From: Balanoglossus misakiensis
Lineage: Eukaryota > Hemichordata
Length of the DNA: 64,000 nucleotides
Assembly (NCBI GenBank): GCA_040954595.2
Contig: CM082580.2
Location: 7,130,001 to 7,194,000, forward strand
Reading direction: 5' to 3'
The notes beneath the pieces were generated by a model. That model saw nothing but the letters and a program-made list of their open reading frames with translations. It had not been told where the DNA came from and ran no database searches. The position numbers and the translations under genes are program-made. This document shows, piece by piece, positions 38,701 to 52,640 of the stretch. How positions within the stretch are numbered: the first letter of the stretch is position 1; every line of letters begins with the position of its first letter.

Positions 38701-41700
38701 TTCATTTTTTCGAAAAACCATGGGTTATAGCCCATGAAAATCATCCAAAATGACAATTTTTCGACTTTGCGAAATATCAAAATTTCTTCATTTTTTCGAA
38801 AAAACCATGGGTTATAGCCCATGAAAATCATCCAAAAATGACAATTTTTCGACTTTGCGAAATATCAAAATTTCTTATTTTTTCGAAAAAACCATGGGTT
38901 ATAGCCCATGAAAAATCATCCAAAAATGACAATTTTTCGACTTTGCGAAATATCAAAATTTCTTCATTTTTTCGAAAAAACCATGGGTTATAGCCCATGA
39001 AAATCATCCAAAAATGACAATTTTTCGACTTTGCGAAATATCAAAATTTCTTCATTTTTTCGAAAAAACCATGGGTTATAGCCCATGAAAATCATCCAAA
39101 AATGACAATTTTTCGACTTTGCGAAATATCAAAATTTCTTCATTTTTTCGAAAAAACCATGGGTTATAGCCCATGAAAATCATCCAAAAATGACAATTTT
39201 TCGACTTTGCGAAATATCAAAATTTCTTCATTTTTTTCGAAAAAACCATGGGTTATAGCCCCATGAAAATCATCCCAAAATGACAATTTTTCGACTTTGC
39301 GAAATATCAAATTTCTTCATTTTTCGAAAAAACCATGGGTTATAGCCCATGAAAATCATCCAAAAATGACAATTTTTCGACTTTGCGAAATATCAAAATT
39401 TCTTCATTTTTTCGAAAAACCATGGGTTATAGCCCATGAAAATCATCCAAAAATGACAATTTTTCGACTTTGCGAAATATCAAAATTTCTTCATTTTTTC
39501 GAAAAAACCATGGGTTATAAGCCCATGAAAATCATCCAAAAATGACAATTTTTCGACTTTGCGAATATCAAAATTTCTTCATTTTTTCGAAAAAACCATG
39601 GGTTATAGCCCATGAAAATCATCCAAAAAATGACAATTTTTCGACTTTGCGAAATATCAAATTTCTTCATTTTTCGAAAAACCATGGGTTATAGCCCATG
39701 AAAAACATCCAAAATGACAATTTTTCGACTTTGCGAAATATCAAAATTTCTTCATTTTTTCGAAAAAACCATGGGTTATAGCCCATGAAAATCATCCAAA
39801 AATGAACATTTTCGACTTTGCGAAATATCAAAATTTCTTCATTTTTTCGAAAAACCATGGGTTATAGCCCTTGAAAATCATCCAAAAATGACAATTTTTC
39901 GACTTTGCGAAATATCAAAATTTCTTCATTTTTTTCGAAAAAACCATGGGTTTATAGCCCATGAAAATCATCCAAAAATGACAATTTTTCGATTTTGCGA
40001 AATATCAAAATTTCTTCATTTTTTCGAAAAACCATGGGTTATAGCCCATGAAAATCATCCAAAAATGACAATTTTTCGACTTTGCGAAATATCAAAATTT
40101 CTTCATTTTTTCGAAAAAACCATGGGTTATAGCCCATGAAAATCATCAAAATGACAATTTTTCGACTTTGCGAAATATCAAAATTTCTTCATTTTTTCGA
40201 AAAAAAAACATGGTTATAGCCCATGAAAATCATCCAAAAAATGACAATTTTTCGACTTTGCGAAATATCAAAAATTTCTTCATTTTTTTNNNNNNNNNNN
40301 NNNNNNNNNNNNNNNNNNNNNNNNNNNNNNNNNNNNNNNNNNNNNNNNNNNNNNNNNNNNNNNNNNNNNNNNNNNNNNNNNNNNNNNNNATTTCTTCATT
40401 TTTTCGAAATAACCATGGGTTATAGCTCATGAAAATCATCCAAAAATGTCAATTTTTCGACTTTGCGAAATGTCAAAATTTCTTCATTTTTTCGAAATAA
40501 CCATGGGTTATAGCTCATGAAAATCATCCAAAAATGTCAATTTTTCGACTTTGCGAAATGTCAAAATTTCTTCATTTTTTCGAAAAAACCATGGGTTATA
40601 GCTCATGAAAATCATCCAAAAATGACAATTTTTCGACTTTGCGAAATGTCAAAATTTCTTCATTTTTTCGAAAAAACCATGGGTTATAGCTCATGAAAAT
40701 CATCCAAAAATGTCAATTTTTTGACTTTGCGAAATGTCAAAATTTCTTCATTTTTTCGAAAAAACCATGGGTTATAGCTCATGAAAATCATCCAAAAATG
40801 ACAATTTTTCGACTTTGCGAAATATCAAAATTTCTTCATTTTTTCGAAAAAACCATGGGTTATAGCTCATGAAAATCATCCAAAAATGACAATTTTTCGA
40901 CTTTGCGAAATGTCAAAATTTCTTCATTTTTTCGAAAAAACCATGGGTTATAGCTCATGAAAATCATCCAAAAATGACAATTTTTCGACTTGCGAAATGT
41001 CAAAATTTCTTCATTTTTTCGAAAAAACCATGGGTTATAGCTCATGAAAATCATCCAAAAATGACAATTTTTCGACTTTGCGAAATGTCAAAATTTCTTC
41101 ATTTTTTCGAAAAAACCATGGGTTATAGCCCATGAAAATCATCCAAAAATGACAATTTTCGACTTTGCGAAATATTAAAATTTCTTCATTTTTTCGAAAA
41201 AACCATGGGTTATAGCCCATGAAAATCATCCAAAAATGACAATTTTCGACTTTGCGAAATATCAAAATTTCTTCATTTTTTCGAAAAAACCATGGGTTAT
41301 AGCCCATGAAAATCATCCAAAAATGACAATTTTTCGACTTTGCGAAATATCAAAATTTCTTCATTTTTCGAAAAAACCATGGGTTATAGCCCATGAAAAT
41401 CATCCAAAAATGACAATTTTTCGACTTTGCGAAATATCAAAATTTCTTCATTTTTTCGAAAAAACCATGGGTTATAGCCCATGAAAATCATCCAAAAATG
41501 ACAATTTTTCGACTTTGCGAAATATCAAAATTTCTTCATTTTTTCGAAAAAACCATGGGTTATAGCCCATGAAAATCATCCAAAAATGACAATTTTTCGA
41601 CTTTGCGAAATATCAAAATTTCTTCATTTATTCGAAAAAACCATGGGTTATAGCCCATGAAAATCATCCAAAAATGACAATTTTTCGACTTTGCGAAATA

Positions 41701-44700
41701 TCAAAATTTCTTCATTTTTCGAAAAAACCATGGGTTATAGCCCATGAAAATCATCCAAAAATGACAATTTTTCGACTTTGCGAAATATCAAAATTTCTTC
41801 ATTTTTTCGAAAAAACCATGGGTTATAGCCCATGAAAATCATCCAAAAATGACAATTTTTCGACTTTGCGAAATATCAAAATTTCTTCATTCTTTCGAAA
41901 AAACCATGGGTTATAGGCCATGAAAATCATCCAAAAATGACAATTTTTCGACTTTGCGAAATATCAAAATTTCTTCATTTTTTCGAAAAAACCATGGGTT
42001 ATAGCTCATGAAAATCATTCAAAAATGACAATTTTTCGACTTTGCGAAATATCAAAATTTCTTCATTTTTTCGAAAAAACCATGGGTTATAGCTCATGAA
42101 AATCATCCAAAAATGACAATTTTTCGATTTTGCGAAATATCAAAATTTCTGCATTTTTTCGAAAAAACCATGGGTTATAGCTCATGAAAATCATCCAAAA
42201 ATGACAATTTTTTGACTTTGCGAAATATCAAAATTTCTTCATTTTTTCGAAAAAACCATGGGTTATAGCTCATGAAAATCATCCAAAAATGACAATTTTT
42301 GGACTTTGCGAAATATCAAAATTTCTCCATTTTTTCGAAAAAACCATGGGTTATAGCCCATGAAAATCATCCAAAAATGACAATTTTTGGACTTTGCGAA
42401 ATATCAAAATTTCTTCATTTTTTCGAAAAAACCATGGGTTATAGCCCATGAAAATCATCCAAAAATGACAATTTTTCGACTTTGCGAAATATCAAAATTT
42501 CTTCATTTTTTCGAAAAAACCATGGGTTATAGCCCATGAAAATCATCCAAAAATGACAATTTTTCGACTTTGCGAAATATCAAAATTTCTTCATTTTTTC
42601 GAAAAAACCATGGGTTATAGCCCATGAAAATCATCCAAAAATGACAATTTTTCGACTCTGCGAAATATCAAAATTTCTTCATTTTTTCGAAAAAACAATG
42701 GGTTATAGCCCATGAAAATCATCCAAAAATGACAATTTTTCGACTTTGCGAAATATCAAAATTTCTTCATTTTTTCGAAAAAACCATGGGTTATAGCCCA
42801 TGAAAATCATCCAAAAATGACAATTTGTCGACTTTGCGAAATATCAAAATTTCTTCATTTTTTCGAAAAAACCATGGGTTATAGCCCATGAAAATCATCC
42901 AAAAATGACAATTTGTCGACTTTGCGAAATATCAAAATTTCTTCATTTTTTCGAAAAAACCATGGGTTATAGCCCATGAAAATCATCCAAAAATGACAAT
43001 TTGTCGACTTTGCGAAATATCAAAATTTCTTCATTTTTTCGAAAAAACCATGGGTTATAGCCCATGAAAATCATCCAAAAATGACAATTTGTCGACTTTG
43101 CGAAATATCAAAATTTCTTCATTTTTTCGAAAAAACCATGGGTTATAGCCCATGAAAATCGTCCAAAAATGACAATTTTTCGACTTTGCGAAATATCAAA
43201 ATTTCTTCATTTTTTCGAAAAAACCATGGGTTATAGCCCATGAAAATCATCCAAAAATGTCAATTTTTCGATTTTGCGAAATATCAAAATTTCTGCATTT
43301 TTTCGAAAAAACCATGGGTTATAGCTCATGAAAATCATCCAAAAATGACAATTTTTTGACTTTGCGAAATATCAAAATTTCTTCATTTTTTCGAAAAAAC
43401 CATGGGTTATAGCTCATGAAAATCATCCAAAAATGACAATTTTTGGACTTGAAAAAACCATGGGTTATAGCCCATGAAAATCGTCCAAAAATGACAATTT
43501 TTCGACTTTGCGAAATATCAAAATTTCTTCATTTTTTCGAAAAAACCATGGGTTATAGCCCATGAAAATCGTCAAAAAATGACAATTTTTCGACTTTGCG
43601 AAATATCAAAATTTCTTCATTTTTTCGAAAAAACCATGGGTTATAGCCCATGAAAATCGTCCAAAAATGACAATTTTTCGACTTTGCGAAATATCAAAAT
43701 TTCTTCATTTTTTCGAAAAAACCATGGGTTATAGCCCATGAAAATCGTCCAAAAATGACAATTTTTCGACTTTGCGAAATATCAAAATTTCTTCATTTTT
43801 TCGAAAAAACCATGGGTTATAGCCCATGAAAATCGTCCAAAAATGACAATTTTTCGACTTTGCCAAATATCAAAATTTCTTCATTTTTTCGAAAAAACCA
43901 TGGGTTATAATAGCCCATGAAAATCATCCAAAAATGACAATTTTTCGACTTTGCCAAATATCAAAATTTCTTCATTTTTTCGAAAAAACCATGGGTTATA
44001 GCCCATGAAAATCATCCAAAAATGACAATTTTTCGACTTTGCGAAATATCAAAATTTCTTCATTTTTTCGAAAAAACCATGGGTTATAGCCCATGAAAAT
44101 CATCCAAAAATGACAATTTTTCGACTTTGCGAAATATCAAAATTTCTTCATTTTTTCGAAAAAACCATGGGTTATAGCCCATGAAAATCATCCAAAAATG
44201 ACAATTTTTCGACTTTGCGAAATATCAAAATTTCTTCATTTTTTCGAAAAAACCATGGGTTATAGCCCATGAAAATCATCCAAAAATGACAATTTTTCGA
44301 CATTGCGAAATATCAAAATTTCTTCATTTTTTCGAAAAAACCATGGGTTATAGCCCATGAAAATCATCCAAAAATGACAATTTTTCGACTTTGCGAAATA
44401 TCAAAATTTCTTCATTTTTTCGAAAAAACCATGGGTTATAGCCCATGAAAATCATCCAAAAATGACAATTTTTCGACTTTGCGAAATATCAAAATTTCTT
44501 CATTTTTTCGAAAAAACCATGGGTTATAGCCCATGAAAATCATCCAAAAATGACAATTTTTCGACTTTGCCAAATATCAAAATTTCTTCATTTTTTCGAA
44601 AAAACCATGGGTTATAGCCCATGAAAATCATCCAAAAATGACAATTTTTCGACTTTGCCAAATATCAAAATTTCTTCATTTTTTCGAAAAAACCATGGGT

Positions 44701-47700
44701 TATAGCCCATGAAAATCATCCAAAAATGACAATTTTTCGACTTTGCGAAATATCAAAATTTCTTCATTTTTTCGAAAAAACCATGGGTTATAGCCCATGA
44801 AAATCATCCAAAAATGACAATTTTTCGACTTTGCGAAATATCAAAATTTCTTCATTTTTTCGAAAAAACCATGGGTTATAGCCCATGAAAATCATCCAAA
44901 AATGACAATTTTTCGACTTTGCCAAATATCAAAATTTCTTCATTTTTTCGAAAAAACCATGGGTTATAGCCCATGAAAATCATCCAAAAATGACAATTTT
45001 TCGACTTTGCCAAATATCAAAATTTCTTCATTTTTTCGAAAAAACCATGGGTTATAGCCCATGAAAATCATCCAAAAATGACAATTTTTCGACTTTGCGA
45101 AATATCAAAATTTCTTCATTTTTTCGAAAAAACCATGGGTTATAGCCCATGAAAATCATCCAAAAATGACAATTTTTCGACTTTGCGAAATATCAAAATT
45201 TCTTCATTTTTTCGAAAAAACCATGGGTTATAGCCCATGAAAATCATCCAAAAATGACAATTTTTCGACTTTGCGAAATATCAAAATTTCTTCATTTTTT
45301 CGAAAAAACCATGGGTTATAGCCCATGAAAATCATCCAAAAATGACAATTTTTCGACTTTGCGAAATATCAAAATTTCTTCATTTTTTCGAAAAAACCAT
45401 GGGTTATAGCCCATGAAAATCATCCAAAAATGACAATTTTTCGACTTTGCGAAATATCAAAATTTCTTTATTTTTTCGAAAAAACCATGGGTTATAGCCC
45501 ATGAAAATCATCCAAAAATGTCAATTTTTCGACTTTGCGAAATATCAAAATTTCTTCATTTTTTCGAAAAAACCATGGGTTATAGCTCATGAAAATCATC
45601 CAAAAATGTCAATTTTTCGACTTTGCGAAATATCAAAATTTCTTCATTTTTTCGAAAAAACCATGGGTTATAGCCCATGAAAATCATCCAAAAATGACAA
45701 TTTTTCGACTTTGCGAAATATCAAAATTTCTTCATTTTTTCGAAAAAACCATGGGTTATAGCCCATGAAAATCATCCAAAAATGACAATTTTTCGACTTT
45801 GCGAAATATCAAAATTTCTTCATTTTTTCGAAAAAACCATGGGTTATATCCCATGAAAATCATCCAAAAATGACAATTTTTCGACTTTGCGAAATATCAA
45901 AATTTCTTCATTTTTTCGAAAAAACCATGGGTTATAGCCCATGAAAATCATCCAAAAATGACAATTTTTCGACTTTGCGAAATATCAAAATTTCTTCATT
46001 TTTTCGAAAAAACCATGGGTTATAGCCCATGAAAATCATCCAAAAATGACAATTTTTCGACTTTGCGAAATATCAAAATTTCTTCATTTTTTCGAAAAAA
46101 CCATGGGTTATAGCCCATGAAAATCATCCAAAAATGACAATTTTTCGACTTTGCCAAATATCAAAATTTCTTCATTTTTTCGAAAAAACCATGGGTTATA
46201 GCCCATGAAAATCATCCAAAAATGACAATTTTTCGACTTTGCGAAATATCAAAATTTCTTCATTTTTTCGAAAAAACCATGGGTTATAGCCCATGAAAAT
46301 CATCCAAAAATGACAATTTTTCGACTTTGCGAAATATCAAAATTTCTTCATTTTTTCGAAAAAACCATGGGTTATAGCCCATGAAAATCATCCAAAAATG
46401 ACAATTTTTCGACTTTGCGAAATATCAAAATTTCTTCATTTTTTCGAAAAAACCATGGGTTATAGCCCATGAAAATCATCCAAAAATGACAATTTTTCGA
46501 CTTTGCGAAATATCAAAATTTCTTCATTTTTTCGAAAAAACCATGGGTTATAGCCCATGAAAATCATCCAAAAATGACAATTTTTCGACTTTGCGAAATA
46601 TCAAAATTTCTTCATTTTTTCGAAAAAACCATGGGTTATAGCACATGAAAATCATCCAAAAATGACAATTTTTCGACTTTGCGAAATATCAAAATTTCTT
46701 CATTTTTTCGAAAAAACCATGGGTTATAGCCCATGAAAATCATCCAAAAATGACAATTTTTCGACTTTGCGAAATATCAAAATTTCTTCATTTTTTCGAA
46801 AAAACCATGGGTTATAGCCCATGAAAATCATCCAAAAATGTCAATTTTTCGACTTTGCGAAATATCAAAATTTCTTCATTTTTTCGAAAAAACCATGGGT
46901 TATAGCCCATGAAAATCATCCAAAAATGTCAATTTTTCGACTTTGCGAAATATCAAAATTTCTTCATTTTTTCGAAAAAACCATGGGTTATAGCCCATGA
47001 AAATCATCCAAAAATGTCAATTTTTCGACTTTGCGAAATATCAAAATTTCTTCATTTTTTCGAAAAAACCATGGGTTATAGCCCATGAAAATCATCCAAA
47101 AATGACAATTTTTCGACTTTGCGAAATATCAAAATTTCTTCATTTTTTCGAAAAAACCATGGGTTATAGCCCATGAAAATCATCCAAAAATGACAATTTT
47201 TCGACTTTGCGAAATATCAAAATTTCTTCATTTTTTCGATAAAACCATGGGTTATAGCCCATAAAAATCATCCAAAAATGACAATTTTTCGACTTTGCGA
47301 AATATCAAAATTTCTTCATTTTTTCGAAAAAACCATGGGTTATATCCCATGAAAATCATCCAAAAATGACAATTTTTCGACTTTGCGAAATATCAAAATT
47401 TCTTCATTTTTTCGAAAAAACCATGGGTTATAGCCCATGAAAATCATCCAAAAATGACAATTTTTCGACTTTGCGAAATGTCAAAATTTCTTCATTTTTT
47501 CGAAAAAAACCATGGGTTATAGCTCATGAAAATCATCCAAAAATGTCAATTTTTCGACTTTGCGAAATGTCAAAATTTCTTCATTTTTTCGAAATAACCA
47601 TGGGTTATAGCTCATGAAAATCATCCAAAAATGTCAATTTTTCGACTTTGCGAAATGTCAAAATTTCTTCATTTTTTCGAAAAAACCATGGGTTATAGCC

Positions 47701-50700
47701 CATGAAAATCATCCAAAAATGACAATTTGTCGACTTTGCGAAATATCAAAATTTCTTCATTTTTTCGAAAAAACCATGGGTTATAGCCCATGAAAATCAT
47801 CCTAAAATGACAATTTGTCGACTTTGCGAAATATCAAAATTTCTTCATTTTTTCGAAAAAACCATGGGTTATAGCCCATGAAAATCATCCAAAAATGACA
47901 ATTTTTCGACTTTGCGAAATATCAAAATTTCTTCATTTTTTCGAAAAAACCATGGGTTATAGCCCATGAAAATCATCCAAAAATGACAATTTTTCGACTT
48001 TGCGAAATATCAAAATTTCTTCATTTTTTCGAAAAAACCATGGGTTATAGCCCATGAAAATCATCCAAAAATGACAATTTTTCGACTTTGCGAAATATCA
48101 AAATTTCTTCATTTTTTCGAAAAAACCATGGGTTATAGCCCATGAAAATCATCCAAAAATGACAATTTTTCGACTTTGCGAAATATCAAAATTTCTTCAT
48201 TTTTTCGAAAAAACCATGGGTTATAGCCCATGAAAATCATCCAAAAATGACAATTTTTCGACTTTGCGAAATGTCAAAATTTCTTCATTTTTTCGAAAAA
48301 ACCATGGGTTATAGCTCATGAAAATCATCCAAAAATGTCAATTTTTCGACTTTGCGAAATGTCAAAATTTCTTCATTTTTTCGAAAAAACCATGGGTTAT
48401 AGCCCATGAAAATCATCCAAAAATGACAATTTTTCGACTTTGCGAAATATCAAAATTTCTTTATTTTTTCGAAAAAACCATGGGTTATAGCTCATGAAAA
48501 TCATCCAAAAATGACAATTTTTCGACTTTGCGAAATGTCAAAATTTCTTCATTTTTTCGAAAAAACCATGGGTTATAGCTCATGAAAATCATCCAAAAAT
48601 GACAATTTTTCGACTTTGCGAAATGTCAAAATTTCTTCATTTTTTCGAAAAAACCATGGGTTATAGCTCATGAAAATCATCCAAAAATGACAATTTTTCG
48701 ACTTTGCGAAATGTCAAAATTTCTTCATTTTTTCGAAAAAACCATGGGTTATAGCCCATGAAAATCATCCAAAAATGACAATTTTTCGACTTTGCGAAAT
48801 ATCAAAATTTCTTCATTTTTTCGAAAAAACCATGGGTTATAGCCCATGAAAATCATCCAAAAATGACAATTTTTCGACTTTGCGAAATGTCAAAATTTCT
48901 TCATTTTTTCGAAAAAACCATGGGTTATAGCTCATGAAAATCATCCAAAAATGACAATTTTTCGACTTTGCGAAATATTAAAATTTCTTCATTTTTTCGA
49001 AAAAACCATGGGTTATAGCCCATGAAAATCATCCAAAAATGACAATTTTTCGACTTTGCGAAATATTAAAATTTCTTCATTTTTTCGAAAAAACCATGGG
49101 TTATAGCCCATGAAAATCATCCAAAAATGACAATTTTTCGACTTTGCCAAATATCAAAATTTCTTCATTTTTTCAAAAAAACCATGGGTTATAGCCCATG
49201 AAAATCATCCAAAAATGACAATTTTTCGACTTTGCGAAATATCAAAATTTCTTCATTTTTTCGAAAAAAACATGGGTTATAGCTCATGAAAATCATCCAA
49301 AAATGACAATTTTTCGACTTTGCGAAATGTCAAAATTTCTTCATTTTTTCGAAAAAACCATGGGTTATAGCTCATGAAAATCATCCAAAAATGACAATTT
49401 TTCGACTTTGCGAAATATTAAAATTTCTTCATTTTTTCGAAAAAACCATGGGTTATAGCCCATGAAAATCATCCAAAAATGACAATTTTTCGACTTTGCG
49501 AAATATTAAAATTTCTTCATTTTTTCGAAAAAACCATGGGTTATAGCCCATGAAAATCATCCAAAAATGACAATTTTTCGACTTTGCCAAATATCAAAAT
49601 TTCTTCATTTTTTCGAAAAAACCATGGCTTATAGCCCATGAAAATCATCCAAAAATGACAATTTTTCGACTTTGCGAAATATTAAAATTTCTTCATTTTT
49701 TCGAAAAAACCATGGGTTATAGCCCATGAAAATCATCCAAAAATGACAATTTTTCGACTTTGCGAAAAATCAAAATTTCTTCATTTTTTCGAAAAATCCA
49801 TGGGTTATAGCCCATGAAAATCATCCAAAAATGACAATTTTTCGACTTTGCGAAATGTCAAAATTTCTTCATTTTTTCGAAAAATCCATGGGTTATAGCC
49901 CATGAAAATCATCCAAAAATGTCAATTTTTCGACTTTGCGAAATGTCAAAATTTCTTCATTTTTTCGAAAAAACCATGGGTTATAGCTCATGAAAATCAT
50001 CCAAAAATGTCAATTTTTCGACTTTGCGAAATGTCAAAATTTCTTCATTTTTTCGAAATAACCATGGGTTATAGCTCATGAAAATCATCCAAAAATGTCA
50101 ATTTTTCGACTTTGCGAAATGTCAAAATTTCTTCATTTTTTCGAAAAAACCATGGGTTATAGCTCATGAAAATCATCCAAAAATGACAATTTTTCGACTT
50201 TGCGAAATGTCAAAATTTCTTCATTTTTTCGAAAAAACCATGGGTTATAGCTCATGAAAATCATCCAAAAATGACAATTTTTCGACTTTGCGAAATGTCA
50301 AAATTTCTTCATTTTTTCGAAAAAACCATGGGTTATAGCTCATGAAAATCATCCAAAAATGACAATTTTTCGACTTTGCGAAATGTCAAAATTTCTTCAT
50401 TTTTTCGAAAAAACCATGGGTTATAGCTCATGAAAATCATCCAAAAATGACAATTTTTCGACTTTGCGAAATGTCAAAATTTCTTCATTTTTTCGAAAAA
50501 ACCATGGGTTATAGCTCATGAAAATCATCCAAAAATGACAATTTTTCGACTTTGCGAAATATTAAAATTTCTTCATTTTTTCGAAAAAACCATGGGTTAT
50601 AGCCCATGAAAATCATCCAAAAATGACAATTTTTCGACTTTGCGAAATATTAAAATTTCTTCATTTTTTCGAAAAAACCATGGGTTATAGCCCATGAAAA

Positions 50701-52640
50701 TCATCCAAAAATGACAATTTTTCGACTTTGCCAAATATCAAAATTTCTTCATTTTTTCGAAAAAACCATGGGTTATAGCTCATGAAAATCATCCAAAAAT
50801 GACAAATTTTCGACTTTCCGAAATGTCAAAATTTCTTCATTTTTTCGAAAAAACCATGGGTTATAGCTCATGAAAATCATCCAAAAATGACAATTTTTCG
50901 ACTTTCCGAAATGTCAAAATTTCTTCATTTTTTCGAAAAAACCATGGGTTATAGCTCATGAAAATCATCCAAAAATGACAATTTTTCGACTTTCCGAAAT
51001 GTCAAAATTTCTTCATTTTTTCGTAAAAACCATGGGTTATAGCTCATGAAAATCATCCAAAAATGACAATTTTTCGACTTTGCGAAATATTAAAATTTCT
51101 TCATTTTTTCGAAAAAACCATGGGTTATAGCCCATGAAAATCATCCAAAAATGACAATTTTTCGACTTTGCCAAAAATTAAAATTTCTTCATTTTTTCGA
51201 AAAAACCATGTGTTATAGCCCATGAAAATCATCCAAAAATGACAATTTTTCGACTTTGCCAAATATCAAAATTTCTTCATTTTTTCGAAAAAACCATGGG
51301 TTATAGCCCATGAAAATCATCCAAAAATGACAATTTTTCGACTTTGCCAAATATCAAAATTTCTTCATTTTTTCGAAAAAACCATGGGTTATAGCCCATG
51401 AAAATCATCCAAAAATGACAATTTTTCGACTTTGCGAAATATCAAAATTTCTTCATTTTTTCGAAAAAACCATGGGTTATAGCCCATGAAAATCATCCAA
51501 AAATGACAATTTGTCGACTTTGCGAAATATCAAAATTTCTTCATTTTTTCGAAAAAACCATGGGTTATAGCCCATGAAAATCATCCAAAAATGACAATTT
51601 GTCGACTTTGCGAAATATCAAAATTTCTTCATTTTTTCGAAAAAACCATGGGTTATAGCTCATGAAAATCATCCAAAAATGACAATTTTTCGACTTTGCG
51701 AAATGTCAAAATTTCTTCATTTTTTCGAAAAAACCATGGGTTATAGCTCATGAAAATCATCCAAAAATGACAATTTTTCGACTTTGCGAAATATCAAAAT
51801 TTCTTCATTTTTTCGAAAAAACCATGGGTTATAGCTCATGAAAATCATCCAAAAATGTCAATTTTTCGACTTTGCGAAATGTCAAAATTTCTTCATTTTT
51901 TCGAAAAAACCATGGGTTATAGCTCATGAAAATCATCCAAAAATGACAATTTTTCGACTTTGCGAAATGTCAAAATTTCTTCATTTTTTCGAAAAAACCA
52001 TGGGTTATAGCCCATGAAAATCATCCAAAAATGACAATTTGTCGACTTTGCGAAATATCAAAATTTCTTCATTTTTTCGAAAAAACCATGGGTTATAGCC
52101 CATGAAAATCATCCAAAAATGACAATTTGTCGACTTTGCGAAATATCAAAATTTCTTCATTTTTTCGAAAAAACCATGGGTTATAGCCCATGAAAATCAT
52201 CCAAAAATGACAATTTTTCGACTTTGCGAAATATCAAAATTTCTTCATTTTTTCGAAAAAACCATGGGTTATAGCCCATGAAAATCATCCAAAAATGACA
52301 ATTTTTCGATTTTGCGAAATATCAAAATTTCTTCATTTTTTCGAAAAAACCATGGGTTATAGCTCATGAAAATCATCCAAAAATGACAATTTTTCGACTT
52401 TGCGAAATATCAAAATTTCTTCATTTTTTCGAAAAAACCATGGGTTATAGCTCATGAAAATCATCCAAAAATGACTATTTTTCGACATTGCGAAATCTCA
52501 AAATTTCGTCGATTTTTGAAAAAAATCATGGGTTATAGCTCATGAAAATCAACAAAAAATGACAATTTTTCGACTTTGCGAAGTCTCAAAATTTCTCCAT
52601 TTTTTGAAAAAAAAGTCATGGGTTAAAGCTCATAAAAATC
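32783..52640 (+). repeat. 88-bp satellite array, about 225 monomers
   Basis: Head-to-tail copies of an 88-bp unit. Landmarks in order are atgacaatttttcgac, tttgcgaaatatc, aaaatttcttc, attttttcgaaaaaacc, atgggttatagcccatg and aaaatcatcc. Spacing was checked at several places (for example 44343 to 44431 = 88). Divergence between copies is a few per cent, with recurring variants: gctcatg for gcccatg, atgtcaatt for atgacaatt, gaaatgtc for gaaatatc, ttgccaaa for ttgcgaaa, ttgtcgac for tttcgac. The unit contains three short inverted repeats. No real gene is seen: 88 is not a multiple of 3 and the repeat-derived frames meet a TGA in each intact monomer. It is interrupted by an N gap, so the true length is unknown. 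Confidence 0.98.
40290..40389. other. Assembly gap (100 N) inside the satellite
   Basis: Exactly 100 N, the usual placeholder for a gap of unknown size. Monomers on the left side of the gap show many one-base homopolymer length changes; those on the right do not. Confidence 0.99.

Noticed and set aside
35743-41484. Many 60-90 residue open frames on both strands with a repeated motif like MTIFRLCEISKFLHFFEK
   Set aside because: They are the 88-bp satellite read in frame. An intact monomer brings a TGA each period, and longer frames appear only where one-base indels make the unit 87 bp. No start context or splice structure.
32783-52640. CRISPR-like regular spacing
   Set aside because: The whole unit repeats with no unique spacers, and the window is clearly eukaryotic.
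32783-52640. Telomeric or known centromeric (CENP-B box) satellite
   Set aside because: No TTAGGG-type units and no CENP-B box seen in the monomer. Centromere function cannot be judged from sequence alone.
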